Origin: JAQTTT01 sp964565435
GTDB lineage: Archaea; Nanobdellota; Nanobdellia; Tiddalikarchaeales; Tiddalikarchaeaceae
Assembly: GCA_964565435.1 (NCBI GenBank)
Contig: CAZMEY010000021.1
Location: 1 to 12,549 of the forward strand
Length of the DNA stretch: 12,549 bases
Direction: 5' to 3'
Positions 1 through 6,033 of the stretch are shown piece by piece; position 1 is the first letter of the stretch, and each line of letters begins with the position of its first letter. A program made the position numbers and the translations under genes. The notes under the pieces are model-generated. The model was given only the letters and a program-made list of their open reading frames with translations, searched no databases and had not been told where the DNA came from.

Positions 1-39
1 TTGATTAAAAAAACTGGAGAAGGGATTGAGATTATATGA
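1..39 (+). CDS. C-terminal end of an upstream gene (partial)
   Basis: Reading frame 1 is open from the window edge and ends at TGA 37-39, giving a 12-residue tail LIKKTGEGIEII. The stop overlaps the ATG of the next gene (ATGA, 36-39), the same tight coupling seen between the following genes, which is the main reason to believe this is a real gene end. Product cannot be told from 12 residues. By context it could be part of the same membrane or pilus-like operon. Confidence 0.45.
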   Translation: MIKKTGEGIEII

Positions 40-287
40 GCGATTTTTCCGAGGCATACGGAATGCTTTTCATTGGCATGGTTGTCTTGATGGCTTTTTT
101 CGCCTGCTATGAGATAATCCTTTACAAAGGAGAGGTTTTTTCCAGGCAATTGGGCATTAATTATTTGGCTTCAAATTTTAAGTCGGATTTGGAGGAATAT
201 GATGGCAGCAATTATAATGCCAGCTTTATTTTGCCTAAATTGGATTTTGTTTCGCAAGAAATAGTTGAGGTTGTGAGCCATGATTAA
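36..287 (+). CDS. Small single-span membrane protein, pilin-like layout
   Basis: An 83-residue protein not recognised as a named family. Residues about 9-29 (GMLFIGMVVLMAFFACY) form one membrane helix close to the N terminus, followed by a short polar domain ending in VVSHD; there is no cleavable-looking signal peptide. The short N-terminus, single early helix and soluble C-terminal part resemble minor pilin-like or pilus accessory proteins of DPANN archaea; that is inference only. Start ATG overlaps the stop of the previous gene by 4 bases, and its own TAA (285-287) lies inside the next gene (8-base overlap), so translation is probably coupled. The mature domain contains an N-A-S sequon, compatible with an outside location. 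Confidence 0.7.
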   Translation: MSDFSEAYGMLFIGMVVLMAFFACYEIILYKGEVFSRQLGINYLASNFKSDLEEYDGSNYNASFILPKLDFVSQEIVEVVSHD

Positions 288-714
288 ATGCCAATCCTTT
301 GGTTTTGATCTATTGCTTATTATAATTGTCATTGCTTTTTTTTCCGAATTAATGTATTATTCTTTCATTAATGGCAATTCTGCTGATTATTTTTTCCAAA
401 GAAGCATTGAAAACCATGAATTGCTTAGGGCTGCGCTTATGAGGAATAATTCTTTGGCTTACTTGGATTGCTATCTCTCTTTTAATAATATTGGCTGCTT
501 AAATGCTTTCAATGAAAGCATCAGGGATTCCCTTGATTCTTATTTGGGAGATGGCAGGGAGTATTTGCTTAGAATTTGCGGGATTGATTTTTTCAGCAAT
601 GAATCCAATAAGTGTTTTAGCAGGGCTTTGCCTTATTATTTGAACCTGACTGAGATTGGTTGCGAGGCTTATTTTTCAATCTATGATGAATCGGAGGTGA
701 TTGATTGTGCTTAA
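280..714 (+). CDS. Membrane-anchored extracellular Cys protein, type IV pilin-like N terminus
   Basis: A 144-residue protein without a recognised family. The N terminus KCQSFGFDLLLIIIVIAFF resembles archaeal class III (pilin-type) signals, K-G-Q followed by a D/E and a hydrophobic helix, but the residue before Gln is Cys instead of Gly, so processing by a FlaK/PibD-type peptidase is uncertain. After one helix (about 11-28) comes a soluble domain with six cysteines (64, 73, 100, 112, 128, 143) and four N-glycosylation sequons (N56, N78, N107, N122), as expected for an outside domain stabilised by disulfides. It overlaps its neighbours by 8 bases on both sides, so it belongs to the same operon. 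A pilin or pilus accessory role is inferred from the N terminus only. Confidence 0.75.
   Translation: MIKCQSFGFDLLLIIIVIAFFSELMYYSFINGNSADYFFQRSIENHELLRAALMRNNSLAYLDCYLSFNNIGCLNAFNESIRDSLDSYLGDGREYLLRICGIDFFSNESNKCFSRALPYYLNLTEIGCEAYFSIYDESEVIDCA
693..700 (+). promoter_or_regulatory. Strong Shine-Dalgarno site that fixes a GTG start
   Basis: GGAGGTGA (followed by TT) matches the archaeal anti-16S consensus GGAGGTGATC almost perfectly. It lies inside the end of the preceding gene, 6 bases before GTG 707-709, and is the reason to call the short coiled-coil gene that follows. Confidence 0.8.
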
Positions 715-850
715 GGATATTTTGAGGATTACTGAAAAGCTTGACTTGATTTATGAGCATTTGCGGGTGCTTGATGACAATGTGAATCTTTTGAACCAAA
801 GAGTTTTGAAGCTGGAGCAAAAAGCAGCCAAATTAGAGGGTAAAAAGTGA
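707..850 (+). CDS. 47-residue coiled-coil protein (GTG start)
   Basis: This short gene begins at GTG 707 and ends at TGA 848-850, encoding 47 residues. Start choice rests on a near-perfect ribosome binding site 6 bases upstream; no ATG is available nearby in this frame. The protein is almost entirely a heptad-rich amphipathic helix (hydrophobic positions in ITEKLDLIYEHLRVLDDNVNLL and on to VLKLEQKAAKLE) and ends Lys-rich (GKK), with no membrane segment and no Cys. It overlaps the preceding membrane-protein gene by 8 bases, so it is the last gene of that operon. It is probably a small cytosolic oligomerising partner of the membrane proteins; function unknown. Confidence 0.72.
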   Translation: MLKDILRITEKLDLIYEHLRVLDDNVNLLNQRVLKLEQKAAKLEGKK

Positions 851-852
851 GC

Positions 853-862
853 TTTTAAAAAA
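853..862 (+). promoter_or_regulatory. Putative TATA box for the 272-residue gene
   Basis: TTTTAAAAAA lies in the 34-base gap between two genes, centred about 27 bases before ATG 885. That is the usual archaeal TATA-to-start distance, so the transcript would be leaderless or nearly so. Consistent with this, no convincing ribosome binding site precedes ATG 885. Confidence 0.4.
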
Positions 863-884
863 GGCAAATTTTTGCTTAATAATC

Positions 885-1703
885 ATGAAGTGCAAAGCTT
901 CTTTTGAAGAACAGGTCTTTGATTGCTTTAAAAAAAATGCCGGAGTTGAGGGTTTTTTTGAAAATAATTTTGGATTGGCTCTTGGGAAAGATTGCAGGAT
1001 TCTTTATAATTATTTTAATGGGTTTAGGGAGCTTGACATTGTTGTAAGGGGTTATAAAAGGCTTAATATTGGCTTGCTCGTATGCGAGGATTATAATATT
1101 GAAGTGCAGTCAGAGTTATGCACTTTGGGGGATATTAATCATAAATGCTCTGATGGATATTTGTATTCAATTTTGAGCAGGAATGCAAGCAATAATTCAA
1201 AAAGCTCTAATAAGGTCTATTCATTTGTGAATTTTGAAAATCCTGGATTTTCTCCAGCATTTATTGATTATTCCTGCGATTTTTGCTTAAATAAGATTGG
1301 CGAAAAAAATATTCAATCCCTTGAGGGCATTATAAGATCTAAAATAAATCCGGCATTAAAAAGCGGCATTCTTTATTACTTATGCGATAATATCATGGGA
1401 GGAAACATTAAAGGCTTGTGCTTTATCCCTTCACTTATGCAAGTGTCTGCTTATTCTGGCAGCTCCCGTTTTAATTTAGTGATTGATTCCGGAATCAAGC
1501 ATCCCGAATCATTCAGCCAATCTTATGAAAATTATATAAGGAAGAATTTTGGAAAAAAGCTTTCAAAAAGCATGGGTTTAAAAGATTTTAAAATTGCAAC
1601 CCTTAATGAAGATATTGCGTTCAATTCAGAGATAAATGAGGCAATAATCTTCAATAAAGAGTCTTCAATAAATGATTATATTAATAAAATAATCAATTGT
1701 TAA
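885..1703 (+). CDS. Uncharacterised protein, possible degenerate PD-(D/E)XK nuclease-like fold
   Basis: A 272-residue soluble protein with no signal peptide or membrane helix, and nine Cys. I do not recognise a family with certainty. Residues 47-74 (FRELDIVVRGYKRLNIGLLV, then CEDYN) resemble the core strand-turn-strand of Mrr/restriction-type nucleases, where R-E-h-D-h-h-V is followed about 15 residues later by h-E-C-K-x-Y. Here the expected catalytic Glu is V66 and the Lys is E68, so if the fold is right the active site is lost or rearranged. N-terminal helix FEEQVFDCFKK would fit the first helix of that fold. The rest (residues 90-272) shows no motif I can name. It appears to be a single-gene unit, convergent with the ribosomal operon. 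Confidence 0.7.
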   Translation: MKCKASFEEQVFDCFKKNAGVEGFFENNFGLALGKDCRILYNYFNGFRELDIVVRGYKRLNIGLLVCEDYNIEVQSELCTLGDINHKCSDGYLYSILSRNASNNSKSSNKVYSFVNFENPGFSPAFIDYSCDFCLNKIGEKNIQSLEGIIRSKINPALKSGILYYLCDNIMGGNIKGLCFIPSLMQVSAYSGSSRFNLVIDSGIKHPESFSQSYENYIRKNFGKKLSKSMGLKDFKIATLNEDIAFNSEINEAIIFNKESSINDYINKIINC

Positions 1704-1714
1704 AAAATAACAAT
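1696..1714. terminator. Short inverted repeat at the convergent gene ends
   Basis: ATTGTTA (1696-1702) and TAACAAT (1708-1714) form a 7-bp stem with a 5-base A loop that spans the stop codon of the plus-strand gene. It could stop or protect transcripts from either direction. Being short and AT-only, it is weak; no T-run follows it on the plus strand. Confidence 0.35.
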
Positions 1715-1736
1715 ATTAAAAAAAAATAAAAAAAAT
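1704..1736 (-). terminator. Oligo-T terminator of the ribosomal-protein operon
   Basis: Read on the minus strand, the 33 bases after the L12 stop are nearly all T (runs of 7 to 9 T broken by single A, then ATATTG and six T). Archaeal RNA polymerase terminates at such T-tracts without needing a hairpin. Its position directly after the last gene of the cluster supports the call. Confidence 0.7.
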
Positions 1737-2030
1737 TTAGCCAAATAAGGCGCCTAATCCTTGTGCTGCTTCTTCAGTGCTTACTTCTTCAACTTTTTCT
1801 TCTTTCTTTTCCGCTTTCTTCTCAGCTGAAGCTGCCGGCGCTGCGACTGCCATGCTTGCGCTCTTGCTTATAGCATCTGCTATGTCTACTCCTTCAAGAG
1901 CTGCCACCAATGCTTTAACTTTTGCGTCTTCTGCTGTAACTCCAGCTGATTCAACAATCTTTTTTACATTGGCTTCACTTATTTCTTTTCCTGCAGCGTG
2001 AAGCAATAATGCCGAATAAATGTATTCCAT
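1737..2030 (-). CDS. rpl12: Ribosomal protein L12 (P1), archaeal stalk protein
   Basis: A 97-residue acidic stalk protein that dimerises and binds the helical spine of L10/P0 to recruit translation factors to the 50S subunit. The N-terminal all-helical dimerisation domain (MEYIYSALLLHAAGKEISE, to about residue 58) is typical of archaeal P1. It is followed by an Ala-rich hinge (about 59-70), a Lys/Glu-rich stretch (AEKKAEKKEEKVEEVS) and the conserved factor-binding tail EEAAQGLGALFG. Length is close to the usual 100-110 residues. ATG 2028-2030 is preceded by GGAGGGT (2041-2047), 10 bases upstream. It is the last gene of the L1-L10-L12 unit, 27 bases after L10, and is followed by an oligo-T terminator. 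Confidence 0.97.
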   Translation of the reverse strand: MEYIYSALLLHAAGKEISEANVKKIVESAGVTAEDAKVKALVAALEGVDIADAISKSASMAVAAPAASAEKKAEKKEEKVEEVSTEEAAQGLGALFG

Positions 2031-2057
2031 TAGCCTTTCTACCCTCCAATTTCATTA

Positions 2058-2927
2058 TTAACCGAACAAGTCAGCAAGTCCGCTTGCCGCCTGCTCATCA
2101 GAGACTTCTTCAGCTTTTTCCTCAGCTTTTACTTCAGCCTTTTCTTCCACAGGGGCAGCTTTTAGGGCTTGCTCCGGATGAACGATGCCATTAAGCATCA
2201 GGGCTTCCATTTGGGCTTTTGTCAAGAAATCAGCTATGAAATCTTTGATTATGATTTTCGCGTTTATTACCAAGTTTCTGGCTTGCGAGTAAGCAGTTGC
2301 TATCATTGATTCAGCATTAATGCTTAAATCCGCTTTGGAGTAGATTATTTCCCCTTCTTTGACTGCTATAAGGTTTAATCCTATCTCTATGGGCTTTATT
2401 CCAAGCCTGGCTAGCATGCTTGAAGCCAAATCAGAGGCTTTTTCCCCTGCTTTAACAACAACTGAATCGCTTAATATATTGATTTTTCCTGCAACGATTT
2501 TGGCTTTAACTCCTAATTGCCCGAACTCTCCAATAACTGGTCCTGGCCCGAAAGGTGTTTCACCAGCAGGTATTATCAAATCAAAGGGAGCAATCTGCCC
2601 TGGCTTTATTGCTGATTTGCTCTTGTTTTTTTCAATTAATTTATTAAGCTTAAAAGCATTGGTTTTAGTTAATAATAATATTGGGCTGCCTTGTATTTTA
2701 TCTGCCAATTCATTGTTTTTGCTCTCTTCAAAAGCCCTTAAAAGCAATGATTTTTTGTAATCCTTAATTAATACTTCATCCCTTATATTTCCCCTTATTG
2801 CCTGCAATTGCTTGCTTGGCAGAGTGGTTGAATCAATAAGCCCCAATGTTGGATATTTTTTCAATAACTCAATTATCTCTGCAACTTTTTCTTTTTTCCA
2901 AGGCTTTACTATTGCTTTTCTCTCCAT
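2058..2927 (-). CDS. rpl10: Ribosomal protein L10 (P0), short stalk spine
   Basis: P0 anchors the stalk to 23S rRNA and carries L12 dimers. The rRNA-binding N-terminal domain (WKKEKVAEIIELLKKYPTLG ... SKQLQAIRGNIRDE), the archaeal inserted domain (AGETPFGPGPVIGEF, residues 121-135) and the shared acidic tail SDEQAASGLADLFG are all clear. From the chosen ATG (2925-2927) it has 289 residues, below the roughly 310-340 usual for archaeal P0; the shortening is in the L12-binding helices (about 204-255). An in-frame GTG at 2936 overlaps the L1 stop and would add three residues, but ATG 2927 has GAGTGATT just upstream and gives a typical N terminus (MERKAIVKPWKKEK). Translationally coupled to L1. 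Confidence 0.95.
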   Translation of the reverse strand: MERKAIVKPWKKEKVAEIIELLKKYPTLGLIDSTTLPSKQLQAIRGNIRDEVLIKDYKKSLLLRAFEESKNNELADKIQGSPILLLTKTNAFKLNKLIEKNKSKSAIKPGQIAPFDLIIPAGETPFGPGPVIGEFGQLGVKAKIVAGKINILSDSVVVKAGEKASDLASSMLARLGIKPIEIGLNLIAVKEGEIIYSKADLSINAESMIATAYSQARNLVINAKIIIKDFIADFLTKAQMEALMLNGIVHPEQALKAAPVEEKAEVKAEEKAEEVSDEQAASGLADLFG

Positions 2928-2932
2928 GATAA

Positions 2933-3586
2933 TCACTCTAATTTAACGCTTTCACCCATTGAGGTTTTTATGTATGCATTTTTTATATTTTGCTCTCCTT
3001 GAGGGACATGCTTTGTTAAAAAATCAAGTATTGAATAAATGTTTTCAGCAACTTCTTCAATGTTTTGCTTTTCATTGCCTACTTTAACATTAATTACTGG
3101 GCTTTTCTTGGCTTTCAATAATACTGTTTTTTTAAGCCTTGCTTTCAATGCTTCAAGCTTAGCGTTTGCTGGAATTACGCAGTTTGCTTTAGGGCTTGGC
3201 ATTTTGCCCCTTGGACCAAAGACTCTACCAAAAGTCTTGGCTATTAATGCCATAATATTGGCTTGAGCCACAAAATAATCATACTCTGAAGCAAGTTTTT
3301 TCAAATCTTTTTTATTAGTGTATTTATCAAAATCATCCTTCATTATAACCTTGTCAAAATGGGTTTTTGCTTCGGTTTGCAACTCCTTGTCAACAAGGCC
3401 GCAAATTTTGAAATCTGAGCCGTTAGAATAAGGCAATACTAGGAATTCCTCTATTGCATTGGCTTGGTTTTTTAAATCAATGCCTTTTAATCCAATGCTT
3501 AAATCAATGCCTTGCAAGAATTTCCTGTCACCCTTTTTTTCAAGGGCTATTTTTATTTTATTGATTATTTCCTTTTTTCCGATCAT
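2933..3586 (-). CDS. rpl1: Ribosomal protein L1
   Basis: A 217-residue L1 of normal archaeal length. It binds the mobile L1 stalk of 23S rRNA near the E site and in methanogens also represses its own mRNA. The signature FGPRGKMPSPKA (residues 123-134) and the C-terminal YIKTSMGESVKLE strand, equivalent to the family's V-K-T-T-M-G-P-S-V, identify it. Start ATG 3584-3586 is preceded by a perfect AGGAGGT (3594-3600) with a 7-base spacer, the best ribosome binding site on the minus strand. It is the first gene of an L1-L10-L12 unit; the 74-base gap before it holds TATA-like sites, so it may be transcribed separately from L11. Confidence 0.97.
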   Translation of the reverse strand: MIGKKEIINKIKIALEKKGDRKFLQGIDLSIGLKGIDLKNQANAIEEFLVLPYSNGSDFKICGLVDKELQTEAKTHFDKVIMKDDFDKYTNKKDLKKLASEYDYFVAQANIMALIAKTFGRVFGPRGKMPSPKANCVIPANAKLEALKARLKKTVLLKAKKSPVINVKVGNEKQNIEEVAENIYSILDFLTKHVPQGEQNIKNAYIKTSMGESVKLE

Positions 3587-3619
3587 ATTAATGACCTCCT
3601 GTCGAAACAGTGATTAAAT

Positions 3620-3651
3620 AATAAATATTTAAACCAGTCTTTAAAAAACTT
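3620..3651 (-). promoter_or_regulatory. Putative promoter region before L1-L10-L12
   Basis: Two minus-strand TATA candidates lie in the gap between L11 and L1: AAGTTTTTTAA (3641-3651) and TTTAAATA (3626-3633). The second, centred near 3629, predicts a start near 3604, just before the AGGAGGT ribosome binding site at 3594-3600, so it is the better candidate. The first contains the 10-mer AGTTTTTTAA that also precedes ftsZ. Confidence 0.5.
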
Positions 3652-3660
3652 TTTATTTAA

Positions 3661-4137
3661 TTATTTCTTTGCCGGCGCAGCTGCTGCTGGCTTTGCCCCT
3701 TTTTGAGGAGCTGTTGCCTTGGCTGCTTCCTTGGCTGCTTTGGCTTCCAATTTCTTCTTTAAAGCGTCAAAATCCCCTGCCAATTCGCCTTGGGCTTTCT
3801 TTAATTGTGCGTCCAAAACTTTTTTCTTTTCAGGAGTTATTGATGTTTTTTCAGCATTTATCTCTTCATCATATGCTCCTTGACTTATTTTATCGCAAAA
3901 ATCCCTTGGATGCATTCCTTCGCATAATATTCCCATTGGAACGCATGCTCCTATAACCTCTTTAACAGCGTTTTTAAGAGTGTATGAAGCCATTGAATCC
4001 ATTTTCTTTTTGGCTATTCCTATTATTTGCTCAATGCTTATATTGCCTTTTTTATCTAAGCTAGCATATCCTGAGCCTTTAGCTTGCCCTAATTCTTTCA
4101 ATATCATCCTGCTAGTTGCATTTGGTCCGCTTTTCAT
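3661..4137 (-). CDS. rpl11: Ribosomal protein L11 lacking its N-terminal domain, with a C-terminal tail
   Basis: L11 normally has an N-terminal domain (about 70 residues, with P-P-L-G-P motifs) that contacts L12 and translation factors, and a C-terminal domain binding the 23S GTPase-centre RNA. Here the protein begins at the equivalent of the linker G-x-P-P-T-S (MKSGPNATSRMILKELG) and contains only the C-terminal domain: GSGYASLDKKGNISIEQIIG, IAKKKMDSMASYTLKNAVKE, VIGACVPMGILCEG, ending near residue 93. Residues 94-158 are an added helix and Lys/Ala/Pro-rich tail ending AAAAPAKK. An in-frame TGA (4150-4152) lies five codons upstream, and spt5 ends at 4174, so no N-terminal domain fits. It could be a true short L11 or have a separate N-terminal partner elsewhere. 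Confidence 0.9.
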   Translation of the reverse strand: MKSGPNATSRMILKELGQAKGSGYASLDKKGNISIEQIIGIAKKKMDSMASYTLKNAVKEVIGACVPMGILCEGMHPRDFCDKISQGAYDEEINAEKTSITPEKKKVLDAQLKKAQGELAGDFDALKKKLEAKAAKEAAKATAPQKGAKPAAAAPAKK

Positions 4138-4161
4138 GATTAATTCAACTCAATTCTTTTT

Positions 4162-4174
4162 CCTTTAAAAACTT
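4162..4174 (-). promoter_or_regulatory. Putative TATA box before L11
   Basis: AAGTTTTTAAAGG in minus-strand reading lies between the spt5 stop and L11. Its centre, near 4167, is about 30 bases from ATG 4137, so any transcript would start within a few bases of the start codon. It resembles the boxes before L1 and ftsZ. Confidence 0.35.
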
Positions 4175-4650
4175 TATTCCTCTTTCTTTTGTATGACTCT
4201 GATAGAATCCAATTTAACTGTTAAAGGTATTGAAACCGCTGCTTCCAATAGCTCAACAACAACCTCTTCTTTTATCTTGTCAACCCTTTTAATCTTGGCT
4301 TTATCTCCTTTGAATGGCCCGCTTGTAAGCTCAACAACATCGCCTTCTTCAACCTTGATTGATTCGCTTGCCGGCGAGAAAAACTTGTCCAACTCTTCCA
4401 AGCTTACTTCCTGAATATCCCTTTCAACTAATCCTTTGATATGAGGTATTCCAAATATTGCAGCCCTTACATCATCAGTGTTATCTGCTTCTATGAAGAA
4501 GTATCCCCTAATCTCGCTAGGACTGACTATTGAATATACTGCCAATCCCCTTTTTTTCACATTGCTTGATATATTGTCAAGCACTTGGCGCTCTTTGCCA
4601 ATAGTTGTCCTTACTGTGAAAATTTTTGAATTTTCTGCCATTTTATTCAT
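4174..4650 (-). CDS. spt5: Transcription elongation factor Spt5 (NusG family)
   Basis: Spt5 pairs with Spt4 and clamps RNA polymerase on DNA, raising processivity and linking to the ribosome. The 158-residue protein shows an NGN domain (about 8-90: KIFTVRTTIGKERQVLDNI, VYSIVSPSEIRGYFFIEAD, FGIPHIKGLV) and a KOW domain (about 98-152: VEEGDVVELTSGPFKGDKAK). Length and domain order are typical of archaea. ATG 4648-4650 follows AAGGGG with a short spacer; a second in-frame ATG (4639-4641) would give MAENSKIF and cannot be excluded. It lies 13 bases after secE and is co-transcribed with ftsZ-secE, the standard archaeal arrangement. Confidence 0.96.
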   Translation of the reverse strand: MNKMAENSKIFTVRTTIGKERQVLDNISSNVKKRGLAVYSIVSPSEIRGYFFIEADNTDDVRAAIFGIPHIKGLVERDIQEVSLEELDKFFSPASESIKVEEGDVVELTSGPFKGDKAKIKRVDKIKEEVVVELLEAAVSIPLTVKLDSIRVIQKKEE

Positions 4651-4663
4651 TCAACCCCTTGCC

Positions 4664-4840
4664 TTATAAAAATATTCCGATTATTTGTATCAGGAAGCCG
4701 ATTAAGCCAATTATTCCCATTCCTATTGCGCAAACCTTTGCAATGCTTAAAAACTCTTCAGTTGAAGGCTTGTTTGATATTGTGAGTATTCTTTTATACT
4801 CATGCAATTCATTCTTTATCTTTGGAATTGGATTAATCAT
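4664..4840 (-). CDS. secE: Preprotein translocase subunit SecE (Sec61 gamma)
   Basis: This 58-residue gene starts at ATG 4838-4840, overlapping the FtsZ stop (ATGA), and ends at TAA 4664-4666. SecE clamps the SecY channel for export and membrane insertion. The cytosolic amphipathic helix (PKIKNELHEYKRILTISNKP) leads into STEEFLSIAKVCAIG and one membrane span (about 41-58: MGIIGLIGFLIQIIGIFL), the archaeal/eukaryotic Sec61-gamma layout. KPSTEEF matches the family's K-P-x-x-x-E-F hinge. Its place between ftsZ and spt5 is the conserved archaeal position and makes the call firm in spite of the small size. Confidence 0.95.
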   Translation of the reverse strand: MINPIPKIKNELHEYKRILTISNKPSTEEFLSIAKVCAIGMGIIGLIGFLIQIIGIFL

Positions 4841-5979
4841 TTTATAAACTCTATGCCTAATTCGTTTTCAATTATTTTTCTTCTCTCCTGCTTGACTGTC
4901 TTGGCTTTTCCGAAGATTTGCGGGCTTTCAACGCCAGTGACTATTATCATAGTCCTGATAGTGTTGCCCAAATCATTTGAGATGCTGGCTCCCCAGATTG
5001 TTTTCGCGTCAGGCGCCAATCTTGAAGTGATAATATCAACCACTTTGTTGGCTTCCTGCAAGCTCATATTTGGCCCGCCAATAACATTTACAAGTGCTCC
5101 CCTTGCTCCTGTAATATCAACATCCAATAATGGGTTTTCAATGGCTTTTTCCACTGATTCAACAGCTCTATTGTCGCTGTCGCTTTCCCCAACGCCGATT
5201 AATGCTGTTCCTCCTTCTTTCATTACAGCCCTTATGTCATTGAAGTCCAAGTGTATTAATCCTGGTTTTGTGACAAGCTCTGCAATTCCTTTAACTGCGT
5301 TAGTCAATATTTCATCAGCAACCTTGAAAGCTGTGTGCAAAGGAAGATTTGGCGCAACTTCCAATAATTTATCGTTTGGTATTACTATTAATGTGTCAAC
5401 ATTTTCCTGCAATCTTTCCAATCCTTCCAAAGCATTGTTCATCCTTACATTTCCTTCAACTGCAAATGGCAAGGTGACTATTCCAACAGTTAATGCCTTC
5501 ATTTTTTTGGCAATCTCTGCGATTACTGGGCCTGCTCCTGTTCCTGTTCCTCCTCCTAGTCCGCAAGTGATAAATACCATGTCTGCTCCTTCAAGCATTT
5601 TTTTGATTTCGTGCTCTTGCTCTTTGGCTGCTTCCCTTCCAACATTAGGGTCTGCTCCGGCTCCAAGGCCTGCAGTCAAATCCTTTCCAATAAGTATTTT
5701 TACATCAGAATTAGTGCATAATAAGTCATGCGCGTCAGTGTTAACTGCTATGAACTCAACGCCTTTGATTCCAACTTCGCTCATCCTTATGATTGCGTTG
5801 TTTCCTCCGCCTCCAACACCTATTACTTTAATAGCTGCCTTTTTATTCAATAGGAATTCTTCCAATTGGGCATCAATTTCTTTGGTTTTAGAGTTTTGCG
5901 GCCTACCTTTAATTGCTCCGCTTAAACTTTGGTTTTGCTCATTATTTCTCGCAAGCGCTGCTTCTATCATTGTATCCAT
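4837..5979 (-). CDS. ftsZ: Cell division GTPase FtsZ (archaeal FtsZ1 type)
   Basis: Tubulin homologue that polymerises into the division ring. The 380-residue protein has a roughly 45-residue variable N-terminal arm, the nucleotide loop IKVIGVGGGGNNAI (50-63), the tubulin signature GGGTGTG (142-148), and the synergy loop LIHLDFNDIRAVM (241-253). In that loop the aspartates D245 and D248 that complete the GTPase site are present, but the usual Asn of N-x-D-F is His243. The C-terminal domain is complete, and the tail is short and ends LGIEFIK, as in other archaeal FtsZ1 proteins. ATG 5977-5979 is preceded by AGAGGTG (5991-5997). The stop overlaps secE by 4 bases. A second ATG three codons in is possible. 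Confidence 0.97.
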   Translation of the reverse strand: MDTMIEAALARNNEQNQSLSGAIKGRPQNSKTKEIDAQLEEFLLNKKAAIKVIGVGGGGNNAIIRMSEVGIKGVEFIAVNTDAHDLLCTNSDVKILIGKDLTAGLGAGADPNVGREAAKEQEHEIKKMLEGADMVFITCGLGGGTGTGAGPVIAEIAKKMKALTVGIVTLPFAVEGNVRMNNALEGLERLQENVDTLIVIPNDKLLEVAPNLPLHTAFKVADEILTNAVKGIAELVTKPGLIHLDFNDIRAVMKEGGTALIGVGESDSDNRAVESVEKAIENPLLDVDITGARGALVNVIGGPNMSLQEANKVVDIITSRLAPDAKTIWGASISNDLGNTIRTMIIVTGVESPQIFGKAKTVKQERRKIIENELGIEFIK

Positions 5980-6019
5980 TTTATAGTTAACACCTCTGAG
6001 TTTTTTTATTAATTCCCAT

Positions 6020-6032
6020 ATTAAAAAACTTT
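6020..6032 (-). promoter_or_regulatory. Putative TATA box before ftsZ
   Basis: In minus-strand reading AAGTTTTTTAATA (centre near 6026) lies in the 54-base gap between the FKBP gene and ftsZ. A start about 26 bases on (near 6000) would fall just before the AGAGGTG ribosome binding site. The 10-mer AGTTTTTTAA is identical to that before L1. Confidence 0.45.
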
Positions 6033-6033
6033 A

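Noticed and set aside
1704..1736. A/T-rich spacer as a replication origin or repeat
   Set aside because: It is only 33 bases between convergent gene ends, with no repeated origin box; an oligo-T terminator explains it.
2359..2760. 133-codon plus-strand frame opposite L10
   Set aside because: Antisense shadow of L10; no start signal and no recognisable protein.
4138..4650. L11 N-terminal domain lost to a local frameshift
   Set aside because: The sequence before L11 is the intact C-terminal part of Spt5 and a 36-base gap; no P-P-L-G-P type motif is found in any frame there, so it is not a simple frameshift.
4802..5986. Long plus-strand reading frame (394 codons) opposite ftsZ
   Set aside because: It is the antisense shadow of the unmistakable FtsZ gene; the translation is Ser/Pro/Ile-rich with no family features and no ribosome binding site.
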